DNA of 64,000 nucleotides from Kitasatospora phosalacinea. GTDB taxonomy: Bacteria > Actinomycetota > Actinomycetes > Streptomycetales > Streptomycetaceae. The notes under the pieces were generated by a model. That model ran no database searches, was not told where the DNA came from, and worked only from the letters and a program-made list of their open reading frames with translations. Position numbers and translations under genes: made by a program. The stretch is from assembly GCF_000717185.1 (NCBI RefSeq), contig NZ_JNYE01000007.1, positions 1 to 64,000 of the forward strand, read 5' to 3'. Positions 1 to 8,011 of this stretch are shown here, one piece after another. How positions within the stretch are numbered: position 1 is the first letter of the stretch; every line of letters starts with the position of its first letter.

Positions 1-30
1 GCGGTCGCGAGGGAGTCCAGGTCAGGCATC
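1..30 (-). CDS. Possible 5' end of a gene leaving the window leftwards
   Basis: An ATG at 30-28 on the minus strand opens a frame reading MPDLDSLATA before the window ends. An AAAGG-like ribosome site lies about 8 nt upstream. Only ten codons are visible, so no function can be given, and the same bases take part in the inverted repeat at 8-54. Low confidence. Confidence 0.3.
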
Positions 31-54
31 ACAACCGACCTTTGGACTCCCTCG
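8..54. repeat. 12-bp perfect inverted repeat
   Basis: CGAGGGAGTCCA at 8-19 is exactly complementary to TGGACTCCCTCG at 43-54, with a 23-nt loop. It could be a hairpin terminator or an operator overlapping the start of the leftward gene. There is no T-run. Confidence 0.45.
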
Positions 55-125
55 CTTCATCTCATGCGTGCCAGCAAGCCCTTCGCATCAATCATCTAGG
101 CGTCGGCGGTCTGGGCGGCCGCGGT

Positions 126-668
126 CTAGGCGTCGGTGGGGGTCGGCCCGGTCCAGTCCAGGGTCGGCGGCAGCACGCCCTCCAGGGTGAGCAGCCAGCG
201 CTTGGTCTCCACCCCGTGCCAGGCCCCGCCGAACCCGCCGAGGCCGTCCGCGGCCACCACCCGGTGGCAGGGCACCAGCAGCGGCAGCGGGTTCGCCCCC
301 ATCATCTGCCCCACCGTCCGGGCCGGTACCCCCGGCTCGGACGGGTCGGTGAACACCCCGCTGCGGGAGGCGAGTTCGCCGTAGGTGACGGTCCGGCCCC
401 AGGCGACGGTCTCCCACAGGCAGCGCAGCACGGCGAGTTGGGGCCCGGTGGCCCGGGACCAGTCGATCGGCAGCCCCAACTCCCGCCGCGCACCGGCGAA
501 GTACTCGCCGACCCGGCTCCGCACCGCCCCGGCCCGGCGCTCGTCGGTGCACTCCGGCACCGGCGTGTCGCAGAGGTAGCTGGCGGCGGCCACGCCCCGG
601 TCCGTCACCCCGAACCGCATCGGGCCGCTCGGCAGCGGGGTCGGGACGGTCACCCAGGAGAGCTGCAT
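126..668 (-). CDS. ogt: Methylated-DNA--protein-cysteine S-methyltransferase (Ogt/AGT)
   Basis: Suicide repair protein that moves the alkyl group from O6-alkylguanine (and O4-alkylthymine) in DNA to its own cysteine. The 180-residue product has the active-site motif PCHR with Cys at about residue 134, preceded by the conserved ANPLPLLVPCHRV stretch, and the family's helix-turn-helix region around GRTVTYGELA (residues 91-100). Length is typical for Ogt-type enzymes, with the diverged N-terminal domain at residues 1-80. The ATG at 668 gives a natural N-terminus (MQLSWVTVP). It stands alone, with a tetranucleotide repeat upstream and a short intergenic stretch downstream. Identification is secure. 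Confidence 0.93.
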   Translation of the reverse strand: MQLSWVTVPTPLPSGPMRFGVTDRGVAAASYLCDTPVPECTDERRAGAVRSRVGEYFAGARRELGLPIDWSRATGPQLAVLRCLWETVAWGRTVTYGELASRSGVFTDPSEPGVPARTVGQMMGANPLPLLVPCHRVVAADGLGGFGGAWHGVETKRWLLTLEGVLPPTLDWTGPTPTDA

Positions 669-738
669 GCGGCCACTCTAGGCGGGCGCGGGGCCGGGCC
701 GGGGGCCGGGGGAACGGCGGGTTCCGTCCCGCCCGCCC

Positions 739-797
739 GTCTGTCTGTCCGTCCGTCCGTCCGTCCGTCCGTATCTATCCGTCCGTCTGTCCGTCCG
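739..797. repeat. Tetranucleotide (GTCY) tandem repeat
   Basis: About fourteen GTCC/GTCT units run from 739 to 797, interrupted once by TATCTA near the middle, ending next to the stop codon of the 799-1023 gene. It is a simple-sequence repeat between ogt and its upstream neighbour, a type prone to slippage. Confidence 0.8.
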
Positions 798-798
798 C

Positions 799-1023
799 CT
801 AGAGGTGGTCGCGGAGGTAGCCCGCGAGGGTGCGCGACCAGGTGGCGAGTTCGGCCCGGTCGGGGGCCTCGCCGCTGCCCATCGCGGCGAGCTGCTCGGT
901 GGAGAGGCGGCCGCTGGCGGCCATCGCGGAGAGGCCGGCCAGCAGGCCCGAGAGGCGTTCGGCGTCGTCGTGGCTGAGCATCACCAGGGTGTCGGTGTGG
1001 CCGAGGGTCATGGAACCGGGCAT
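799..1023 (-). CDS. Small conserved hypothetical protein
   Basis: A 74-residue soluble protein beginning MPGSMTLGHTDTLVMLS and rich in Leu/Ala helices (AERLSGLLAGLSAMAASG). The ATG at 1023 is chosen because GAGGAGG sits 5 nt upstream. A longer in-frame start would put that Shine-Dalgarno inside the protein. No catalytic motif or membrane segment is visible. I do not recognise the family. It is divergent from the chloride-channel gene at 1181, with about 157 bp between the starts. Confidence 0.65.
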   Translation of the reverse strand: MPGSMTLGHTDTLVMLSHDDAERLSGLLAGLSAMAASGRLSTEQLAAMGSGEAPDRAELATWSRTLAGYLRDHL

Positions 1024-1180
1024 CGCGTCCTCCTCGATCGGTCCTCCGTCCACCGTACGACCGCCGGGGCGAGGTCGCGCGGGGGTGCTCCTCGCCCGTT
1101 CGGCCCACCCCGATGGCCGGGGCCCGGGCGGTCGTCGGACGGTCGGAGCAGGTGTGTCCGCCGGGTGACAGGGAGCGCAG

Positions 1181-2524
1181 ATGCCAGCACAGGCCGCCGG
1201 TACGTCCCAGCCGCCCAGCCTGCGCGAGCTGCTGCGCAGCCCCGGCTACGGGCGGTTGCTGCTGGTGTCGGCACTGGTCGGGGTACCGGTCTCGCTGGCG
1301 GCGTTCGGCTTCGTCAGCCTGGAGCACGAACTGCAGCACTGGGTGTGGGAGACGCTGCCGCAGGAACTGGACTACGCGCGGGCACCGTGGTGGTGGCCGC
1401 TGCCCGCGCTGGCGCTGGCCGGTCTGCTGCTGGCGCCGATCGTGACCCGGCTGCCCGGGCGGGGCGGGCACATCCCCGTGCACGGGCTGGGCGGGCCGCC
1501 GACGCTGCCGGTGGAGGTGCCGTCGGTGGTGCTGGCGGCGCTGGCCGCGCTGCCGCTGGGCGCGGTGCTCGGCCCGGAGGCGCCGCTGATGGCGCTCGGC
1601 AGCGGGCTCGCGCTGCTGACGGTGAGCGCGGCGAAGCGGGCGTCCAGTCCGATGCTCGCGCCGATGCTCGGGGCGGCCGGGTCGACCGCGGCGATCGCCA
1701 CGATCTTCGGCAGCCCGCTGGTCGCGGCGGTGATGATGATCGAGGCCGCGGGCCTGGGCGGGGCGCAGCTGACGCTGCTGCTGCTGCCGTGCCTGCTGTC
1801 CTCGGGGGTGGGCGCGCTGGTGTTCACCGGCTTCGGGCACTGGACCGGCCTGTCGATCGGCGCGCTGAGCCTGCCCTCGGTGCCGAAGGCCCAGCTGCCG
1901 GACGCCGGGGACTTCCTGTGGGGGATCCCGCTGGCGGTGGCGATCGCGCTGGTGATGGTGGCCGGGCAGACGGTGGGCCACCGCTTCGCCGCGTTCACGG
2001 CGCAGCGGACGGCCGTCCGCACGGTGCTGTGCGCGGTGCTGGTGGGCGCCTGCATCACCGGGTACGCGCTGGTGACCGGGCGCTCGCCGGAGGAGGCGGC
2101 GTTGTCGGGGCAGGCCACGCTGGGGGCGCTGGCCGCCGATCCGACCAGTTGGCCGGTGGGGGCGCTGCTGGCGCTGGTGCTGTTCAAGGGGCTGGGCTGG
2201 GGGGTGGCCCTCGGGTCGCTGCGCGGCGGCCCGATCTTCCCGGCGGTGCTGCTGGGCGCGGCGCTCGGGGTGGCGGCGGGCGGCCTGCCGGGGTTCGGCA
2301 TCGCGGCGGGGCTGGCGGCGGGGATCGCGGCGAGCAGCGCGGCGGTCACCCGGCTGCCGGTGACCAGCACGGTGCTGGCGTCCGTGCTGCTGGGCGGCCA
2401 GGCCGCGAACTCGACGCCGCTGCTGATCGTCGCGGCGGTGGTGGCGTCGGTGACCGCGGCGCTGGTGCACCGGGTGGCCGAGCCGTCCCCGGCCGCGGCG
2501 GCGCCGGAGCCCGCGGGGGCGTGA
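1181..2524 (+). CDS. ClC-family chloride channel or chloride/proton antiporter
   Basis: Polytopic membrane protein of 447 residues with ten or more hydrophobic segments. The selectivity-filter signatures are present in modified form: GRGGHIP (about residues 97-103, cf. GSGIP) and GPEAP (about 130-134, cf. GREGP). A second-half GGPIFPAVLLG motif near residue 350 matches the conserved GGxFxPxLxxG. There is no C-terminal CBS domain, which is normal for short bacterial ClCs. AGGGAG lies 7 nt before the ATG. The C-terminal codons APEPAGA-stop lie inside a repeat that is copied twice more downstream. Transport direction and ion cannot be read from the sequence. Confidence 0.85.
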   Translation: MPAQAAGTSQPPSLRELLRSPGYGRLLLVSALVGVPVSLAAFGFVSLEHELQHWVWETLPQELDYARAPWWWPLPALALAGLLLAPIVTRLPGRGGHIPVHGLGGPPTLPVEVPSVVLAALAALPLGAVLGPEAPLMALGSGLALLTVSAAKRASSPMLAPMLGAAGSTAAIATIFGSPLVAAVMMIEAAGLGGAQLTLLLLPCLLSSGVGALVFTGFGHWTGLSIGALSLPSVPKAQLPDAGDFLWGIPLAVAIALVMVAGQTVGHRFAAFTAQRTAVRTVLCAVLVGACITGYALVTGRSPEEAALSGQATLGALAADPTSWPVGALLALVLFKGLGWGVALGSLRGGPIFPAVLLGAALGVAAGGLPGFGIAAGLAAGIAASSAAVTRLPVTSTVLASVLLGGQAANSTPLLIVAAVVASVTAALVHRVAEPSPAAAAPEPAGA

Positions 2525-2635
2525 GGACGTCCGGGCTGCCGCGACGGCGCCGGAGCCTGCGGGGGCGTGAGGACGCCCGGGCTGCCGCGACGCCGGAGCC
2601 CGCGGGGGCGTGAGGACGCCCGGGCTGCCGCGACG
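2503..2635. repeat. Three tandem copies of a 43-46 bp unit including the ClC stop codon
   Basis: Copies start near 2503, 2549 and 2592. Each runs from GCCGGAGCC to GGGCTGCCGCGAC with one or two substitutions. The first contains the last codons and the TGA of the chloride-channel gene, so the coding tail has been copied into the intergenic space twice. Likely replication slippage. Confidence 0.85.
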
Positions 2636-2645
2636 CCCGGCCCGG

Positions 2646-3613
2646 TCAGCGTCCGCAGGTGCGGCACGGCGGGCGGGTGGCGCGGCCGTACCCGAGGGCG
2701 GCGGCGCCGAGGCCCAGGCCCCACAGCCAGTAGGCGGGCATCGCGACCCACAGGAAGACAGCGGCAGGTCGCCCGGGTGCGGCACCGGATGGAGCGTCTC
2801 GCCGACCAGCTGGCCGATGCCGACGCCGAAGTACACCAGCAGCCCGGCGGAGATCGCCGCGGCCGGGCCCAGCAGCAGCCCGCGCGGCACCCGGCGGCCG
2901 CCCAGCAGCGGCACCCGGCGCGGGACGTCCCGCCCCCAGCGGTGCACCAGGGACAGCGGCAGCACGGTGCCGGCCAGCACGAACCCGGTCTCGAACACCG
3001 CGAGCGACACCGTTCCGGACGCCCCCAGCGGCCCCGGATCGCCGAACCCCAGCCCGTACTGGGCGAGGATCCGCACCCAGCACGCCCCGACCGCCCCGTA
3101 CGCCGCCCCGCGGGCCCAGCCCGGCGTACGGGTGCGGGCGGCCGGGTCGTACGGGCCTCCGGTGCGGCCGCAGCGGGGGCAGTCGCCGCGCAGCCGCCGC
3201 CGGTGGTCAAGCGCGGCGAAGGCCAGCAGGACGGCGGTCGCCGCGCACCCGGCCCGGCTGAGGAAGCCGGCCGCCGACCGCGGCAGGTGCAGGCCGGGCA
3301 GCAGCCCGCCCACCACGTCCAGCAGCAGGAACGGGCAGCCCACCAGCAGCGCGGCAGCCACCGCCGCGGCCGCGGCGCACCACCCCGGCCGGTGACGACG
3401 GGCCCGCCCCAACCCGTACGCGAGCAGCGCGGCGGCCGCGCACAGCCCCACCGCCCCCCACCGCGGCACGACCAGCAGATCGGTGCCGAGCCGCCCGAAC
3501 GACGGCGCACCGCCCAGCGCCCACCAGCCCTGCAGCGCCCCGCACCCGAGGGCGGCGGCGAGCGCGGCGGAGGCCGTGCGGGAGGTGCGGGGCGGCGCGG
3601 CGCGGTCGGTCAT
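2646..3613 (-). pseudogene. Integral membrane protein gene with a frameshift
   Basis: The frame from the ATG at 3613 encodes a membrane protein with about seven hydrophobic segments and an internal zinc-ribbon-like CPRCGRTGGPYDP. It reads well up to ...PHPGDLPL (near 2760). Beyond that the hydrophobic continuation VFLWVAMPAYWLWGLGLG and a natural C-terminus PPCRTCGR-stop lie in a different frame. In the original frame translation runs on for hundreds of low-complexity codons. A single-base indel near 2757-2762 explains both facts, whether a real mutation or a sequencing error. Intact length would be about 320 residues. Family not recognised; the zinc ribbon plus multi-TM layout suggests a structural or transport role. 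Confidence 0.7.
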
Positions 3614-3728
3614 GGCGTCCACGCTAGGGAGCGGCGGGCGGGCGGGCGTCGGCCGCGCGGAGGACGGTTCGGCTCGACAGCAAGGTGATTGACGGGGCGT
3701 CAGGTCATCCGGCGGGAGGAGGACGGGG

Positions 3729-6647
3729 TCAGCTGCGCTCGATCACCACGTCGGGCGGGAGACGGTCGGCGTTGAGGAGTTCCGCCGTTTCCGGGACCGC
3801 GATCGTCAGCCCGGAGAAGCCCTCCAGGTGTTCCGCGTCGAGGTGCGTGCAGTACGGGAGGTGCAGGTACTGCACGTTCGGGAAGGCCGCGCGCACCCGC
3901 GCGAAGCCCGCCAGGGAGGGGTTCTCGATCGTCAGCCGTTCGACCGTCGGCAGTTCGGCCATCGGCTCCGAGGCGACGGGGAACCGCAGGCTGGCGAGCT
4001 TCGGGAGCTTGCGGAGCTCCGCCCAGTCGGCCCTTCCCAACCGGTTGCTCACCTGCACGTGGGAGAGGTCCGCCAGCCGCTCGATCCCCTCCAGCCCGAT
4101 CAGGCCCGACACGCCCACACTGGTCACCGAGGCAGGGATCGGGAGGTCGCGGACCGACCACCCCGGCTCGTCGGCGACCGCCTCGAATTCGCGCAGACCG
4201 TGCAGCCCGCCCAGGAAGTCGAGCGGCAGGTCATGGCGCAGACCGATCCTCAGGCGCTCCAAGCGGACCGACCGGATCCCGGACAGGTCCCGCAGCGAAG
4301 GGCATTCGAAGAACCCGAACGACGACAGGGCGCGGCACTCCCCCAGGAACTCCAGGTCCTCGATCAGCCCGTTGCCGAGGAGGAATATCTCCCGGCGCCC
4401 GGACAGGCCCGGGATCTCCGCCAACTGGGCCGAGGTGTAGTCGCCCGAGACGTAGAGGTGATTGAGCGTCTCCACCGCGGGAGCCGCCCTCATCTGCTCC
4501 AGCGTGCTGACCATCAGTCCCACCGGGGCCTTGCAGTGGGCCAGGATCTCCCGGGAGTACTCCTCGGCGTCGACTCCCCGGACGACGTCCCCGTTGGTGA
4601 GCACCTCCCAGAGCTTCGTGCCCCGTGACTCCCGGAACCGCTTCAGGAGCGGCACCGCGGCATCCCCACCCACCCGCAGCACGGTGCGCGCCACGAATGC
4701 CTGCTCCGGGTCGCTCATCCCCTCCGGGCCCGGCAGCAGGTCGAGGACGAACCGGCCGCACGCCACCAACTCCTCGACCTGCCGGTCACTGCGCGGCGGC
4801 AGCAGCACCTCCACCCGCTCCGCGACCGCCTCGCGCACCGCCGGGTCCAGCTCCGTCGCGTACATCAGGCAGGCCGCCGCGAGCAGGTGCAGCCTGGTCC
4901 GGTGCTTGGCGGTGCGGTCGCCGCGGGTCACCAGCTTCCTGATGATCCGGGCCCGTTCCTCGGCCCTGGCGTGGCCGACGGCCATCCGCAGGACGTCCTC
5001 CCAGGTGCTGTCGGTGGACTGCCTGTCGAGCAGGCCGAAGTCGCGGGCCTCGACGGCGGCCTTGGCGCCCAGGTAGTCCTGGAAGGTGCGGTGGACGAAG
5101 TCGACGGTGTCCTCGGTGGGGCGGCGGAGGAGGCCGGTGCGGGCGAGGAGGTGGCGGAGGATCTGCGGGGCGGTGCCCTGGGCGGCGACCTGGGGCATGG
5201 CGGGGAGGGCGTCGGCGACGACCTGTTCGGCGTCCTCGCGGTCGACCTCGATGTAGGCGTTGCGGAGCATCCAGTGGGCGAGGCGCTGCAGCAGGGCGGT
5301 GCTCTGGGCCTCGGTGAGGCGGATGCCCTCGGGGCCGAGGATGTCGCGTTCCTCGTCGCGGCGGACCATCAGCATGGAGAGGGCGGCGGCGTAGAGGGAC
5401 ATCCGGTCGCCGGGGAGGTGGCCGTGGCGGTCGCGGTTGAGGGCGCAGACCAGGGCGCACAGCAGTGGGGTGGTGGCGAGTTGGGCCAGGTCGGGCTGGG
5501 CGCGGACGGCGTCCTTGAGCTGCTCCTCGAGGGTGGTGAGGGCCGTGACCTCCTCGGGTGCGGCGTCGGCCCTGGTCGCGTCGGCGCGGGCGGCGTCGTG
5601 CCAGCGGGTGACGAAGACGCCGACGTCGCGGGAGCTCATCGGGCGGACGGTGAGTTCGCGGAAGTCCTCTCCGGCGAGCCAGCCCTCGTCGACGGCGGTG
5701 GGGCGGGTGGTGGTGGCGTAGAAGGCGCGGGGGTAGGCGGCGAGCAGGTCGGTGAGCCAGCGCTTGGTGCCGGCGCGGGCGGCTTCGGCGACCTCGTCGA
5801 TGCCGTCGAGCAGGACCATGGCGCGGCCCCGGGCCATCACGGTGTCGGCCCAGCCGGGGGGCTGGGCGGCGGCGAGGGGGCTGCCGAGGACGCCGAGGAA
5901 CTGGTCGGGTCGGGGCAGCTCCCGGTGGCGGACCAGGGTGCGCAGCGGCAGCAGGAAGGGGACGCTGCCCGCGAGCGGGGCGAGTTCGGCGGGCAGCCGG
6001 TCCTCGGCGGTGGTGACGGCGAGCCACTGCAGCAGGGTGGTCTTCCCGCTGCCCGCACCGCCGCGGACCAGGACGCGTCGGCTGCCGGCGAGCGCCTGCT
6101 CGGCCCGTTGGACGCGGATCGCGGGGACGTCGAGGCGGCCGGTGCCGTCGTGGCGTCCGGTGGCGCCGTGCCAGCCGCCGGGGTGCTCGCGGTGGCCGGT
6201 CCCGGCGAGTTCGAGGCTGAGGTAGGCGGTGTCCAGCGGCCACTTGGAGCGTTCGGGGCGGCGCAGGTCGAGGCCGATGATGTCGAGGCGGCGGTGCCGT
6301 TCGGCCACGTAGGCGACGTACCTGCTCTCGAACTCCCGGTGCTCGGGCGGCACTTCGACCGGCCCGGCGGGGGCGCCCGGCCGGGCCGCCCGGCGGCGGA
6401 GGTCGAGCAGCGGCGGGGCGGGGGCGCGCAGCGTCCGGGCCAGGACGCGGACCGTGCGCTCGGACGGGAGCTTGTGCCCGTTGAGGGCCTGGCTGACGGT
6501 GGTCCGCCCCAACCCGGAGCGGACGGCCAGCGCCTCGACGCCGTCGATCCGCCGGTCCGCCATCAACTGCCGCAACCGGGAGGCGAGTTCTTCGCCAGCC
6601 GCCCGACCGTCCGGCTCTTCCGGCCCCTCTGCTCCCGCCACCGCCAC
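3729..6647 (-). CDS. HTH-NACHT-repeat protein (STAND NTPase, bacterial NLR-like)
   Basis: About 972 residues. Residues 20-75 form an XRE-like helix-turn-helix (RTTVSQALNGHKLPSERTV). Residues 185-480 are a NACHT-type ATPase with Walker A GGAGSGKTT (about 196-204) and the NACHT Walker B LLDGIDE (about 279-285). From about residue 700 short leucine-rich repeat-like units predominate. This order of effector or DNA-binding module, NTPase and sensor repeats is that of STAND proteins, and NACHT proteins of this kind (bNACHT, Avs relatives) are known anti-phage sensors. Start: three in-frame GTGs lie at 6653, 6647 and 6641; 6647 is about 8 nt after GGGAG. It is divergent from a 52-residue gene and lies just outside the tRNA-Thr AICE. 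Defence is inferred; regulation is the alternative. Confidence 0.82.
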   Translation of the reverse strand: MAVAGAEGPEEPDGRAAGEELASRLRQLMADRRIDGVEALAVRSGLGRTTVSQALNGHKLPSERTVRVLARTLRAPAPPLLDLRRRAARPGAPAGPVEVPPEHREFESRYVAYVAERHRRLDIIGLDLRRPERSKWPLDTAYLSLELAGTGHREHPGGWHGATGRHDGTGRLDVPAIRVQRAEQALAGSRRVLVRGGAGSGKTTLLQWLAVTTAEDRLPAELAPLAGSVPFLLPLRTLVRHRELPRPDQFLGVLGSPLAAAQPPGWADTVMARGRAMVLLDGIDEVAEAARAGTKRWLTDLLAAYPRAFYATTTRPTAVDEGWLAGEDFRELTVRPMSSRDVGVFVTRWHDAARADATRADAAPEEVTALTTLEEQLKDAVRAQPDLAQLATTPLLCALVCALNRDRHGHLPGDRMSLYAAALSMLMVRRDEERDILGPEGIRLTEAQSTALLQRLAHWMLRNAYIEVDREDAEQVVADALPAMPQVAAQGTAPQILRHLLARTGLLRRPTEDTVDFVHRTFQDYLGAKAAVEARDFGLLDRQSTDSTWEDVLRMAVGHARAEERARIIRKLVTRGDRTAKHRTRLHLLAAACLMYATELDPAVREAVAERVEVLLPPRSDRQVEELVACGRFVLDLLPGPEGMSDPEQAFVARTVLRVGGDAAVPLLKRFRESRGTKLWEVLTNGDVVRGVDAEEYSREILAHCKAPVGLMVSTLEQMRAAPAVETLNHLYVSGDYTSAQLAEIPGLSGRREIFLLGNGLIEDLEFLGECRALSSFGFFECPSLRDLSGIRSVRLERLRIGLRHDLPLDFLGGLHGLREFEAVADEPGWSVRDLPIPASVTSVGVSGLIGLEGIERLADLSHVQVSNRLGRADWAELRKLPKLASLRFPVASEPMAELPTVERLTIENPSLAGFARVRAAFPNVQYLHLPYCTHLDAEHLEGFSGLTIAVPETAELLNADRLPPDVVIERS

Positions 6648-6773
6648 CGCCACCGCTCCCGCCCGCGAACCCGATCCGTTCAGTTTCGTACGGCCGAACG
6701 CCGGTGAACGCGGAATCGGCCAGATTCGGCTCCGTCCAAGCACCACGGCCCCCGTGCCCGGAGGAGATCCCGC

Positions 6774-6932
6774 ATGAACCCGACGTCCGTCCTGCTCGCC
6801 CTGCTGCTGCTCACGCTCCTGGCCGGGGTGGTCCTGCCCGCGGTCTGGTCCCGCCGCCCGGAGCGCCGCTCGGCGGCCCGCGGCGTGCTCCGGATGCTGC
6901 TGACCGCCCTGCGCCGGGACGGCGACCGCTGA
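6774..6932 (+). CDS. Small single-pass membrane protein
   Basis: A 52-residue frame, MNPTSVLLALLLLTLLAGVV..., with GGAGGAG 7 nt before its ATG. Residues 5-24 form one hydrophobic helix and the remainder is strongly basic (RRPERRSAARGVLRM), so the expected topology is N-out with a cytoplasmic tail. It is divergent from the NACHT gene with about 126 bp between starts and is followed by a strong hairpin. No family recognised. A partner of the NACHT protein is possible but only suggested by adjacency. Confidence 0.6.
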   Translation: MNPTSVLLALLLLTLLAGVVLPAVWSRRPERRSAARGVLRMLLTALRRDGDR

Positions 6933-6963
6933 CCGGACCGACCGGCCCTCCCGCACGACGACC

Positions 6964-7003
6964 GAGGGCCGGGCCCCGGGGAGAACCCCGGGGCCCGGCC
7001 CTC
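6964..7003. terminator. 18-bp GC-rich hairpin, probably the original tRNA-Thr terminator
   Basis: GAGGGCCGGGCCCCGGGG (6964-6981), loop AGAA, perfect complement 6986-7003. It serves the 52-residue gene. Before AICE insertion it lay just downstream of the leftward tRNA-Thr gene. Confidence 0.8.
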
Positions 7004-7030
7004 GTCGCACGTCTTGCGGCCTTGCTCGCT

Positions 7031-7073
7031 GAGCCCCCTGTCGGGTTCGAACCGACGACCCCCGCTTTACAAG
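7031..7073. other. attL of the AICE (43-bp copy of tRNA-Thr 3' end)
   Basis: Identical over 43 bp to 17464-17506. A further 16 bp upstream (7011-7026) also match 17444-17459, after a short mismatched spacer. It is the duplicated tRNA 3' fragment left at the distal junction and lacks the 5' half of the tRNA. Confidence 0.92.
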
Positions 7074-7179
7074 GATTGGCGTGCGGCACCAGTTCTGACC
7101 TGGACCTTGCTACTCCTGACTCTGAGATAGCTGTCGCCCCGCGAGAGCCCATGATTGTCCGCCGCGTACCGCCTGTTCT

Positions 7180-7199
7180 GGCATGCCTGTGGCACGGCC
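7180..7199 (+). repeat. Left copy of a 20-bp direct repeat, probable integrase arm site
   Basis: Matches 17343-17362 at 17 of 20 positions, both ending GTGGCACGGCC, and a second GTGGCAC follows at once. It lies about 110 bp inside attL, as the right copy lies about 100 bp inside attR. Confidence 0.5.
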
Positions 7200-7306
7200 C
7201 GTGGCACAGATAGATCACCGAGCACGGCACTACCGATGCTGTCCGCCTGGCCTGGCGCAAGCTGGAGCGGCAGGGCAGCCGCCCCAGACAGCAAAGGGCG
7301 CTGAAC

Positions 7307-7561
7307 TCAGCCTGCCACTGCTGTACTCGTCAGAAGTGCAAAGATCAACCCACCAACTGTACCTTCACCGATTCCGGCAGCTACAGAGCGAACAGATTCC
7401 CACCAGCCCCGATTGGGACCCTTCTTCATAGCGCTCATAGCGCCTCCCTTCACTCGCGCCCCATCGGACGCAACATCATGCAAGGGAAGACGGCAACAAA
7501 ACGCGACGAACACAAGCAGCAACAGCCCCAGCAGTGCCGGGCTCAGTTCAGCGCCGCGCAT
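7307..7561 (-). CDS. Small AICE membrane protein (84 aa, or 43 aa from an internal start)
   Basis: From the ATG at 7561 the product begins MRGAELSPALLGLLLLVFVAF and has a second hydrophobic stretch at the C-terminus (GGLIFALLTSTAVAG). An internal ATG at 7438 (MSAMKKGPNRGWW) has the better ribosome site, AGGGAGG 4 nt upstream, and may be the true start, giving a 43-residue single-TM peptide. GC at third positions is lower than in neighbours. No family recognised. Confidence 0.45.
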   Translation of the reverse strand: MRGAELSPALLGLLLLVFVAFCCRLPLHDVASDGARVKGGAMSAMKKGPNRGWWESVRSVAAGIGEGTVGGLIFALLTSTAVAG

Positions 7562-8011
7562 AGTCTCCCACAGACGCAAGATCCCCTTGCCTACAGGCTG
7601 GTGGGGGCCTGAGCGGGTGGTCCCCTCCTCGATCGGGCAGCTTCGCCGCACCCGGGTTCTCCAGGGGCCGCCAAGGCTCACGTCCGTGACGCTTGCGCTT
7701 GGCCTTGGCGGCCCCTGGAGGTTCCGGGTACGCCCTTGGGTGTCCGGTCGGGGAGGGGGCCGTCCCGCGCCCCACACCGTTCACCACGACGAAGGTGCAC
7801 CTTCGATCCCGGCAGCTTCCCCCTCCGAGGAGGGCCGGGGTTTGGGGCAGAGCCCCAAGGGCTTCACCGCGGACTCGCTACAGCCGCGCGCCCGGCGGAG
7901 CCGGGCCGGGAGCGGGGCGAAGACAGGAGCGTCCGGCCCGGCGGTGAGCCGGGGCGCGCGCGGCGAGCGGTAGCGAGCCGCCTTGAACCCGTAGAGAAGG
8001 TTTTTACTCAC
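7562..8011. other. Non-coding left end of the AICE with hairpins
   Basis: I see no convincing gene in these 450 bp. They hold the 19-bp inverted repeat at 7659-7720, a perfect 14-bp palindrome GAAGGTGCACCTTC at 7791-7804, and a TTGGGG/CCCCAA hairpin near 7840. Such a region could carry cis-acting transfer (clt) or origin functions. I cannot assign which. Confidence 0.5.
7659..7720. repeat. 19-bp perfect inverted repeat with 24-nt spacer
   Basis: CTCCAGGGGCCGCCAAGGC at 7659-7677 is the exact complement of 7702-7720. The spacer holds a smaller TCACG/CGTGA stem, and imperfect pairing extends outward to about 7650/7729. No T-run follows. Confidence 0.8.

Noticed and set aside
650..3622. A 990-codon minus-strand frame across the chloride-channel gene
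   Set aside because: Only its first part, a membrane protein, has natural composition. The remainder is Arg/Gln/His-rich antisense of the + strand ClC gene. The real gene ends by a frameshift near 2760.
7067..7294. 75-codon minus-strand frame at attL
   Set aside because: Overlaps attL and the arm-type repeat, has no ribosome site and unnatural composition.
7413..8011. Overlapping frames on both strands in the AICE left end
   Set aside because: They run through the long inverted repeats, lack ribosome sites, and have low-complexity Arg/Pro composition.
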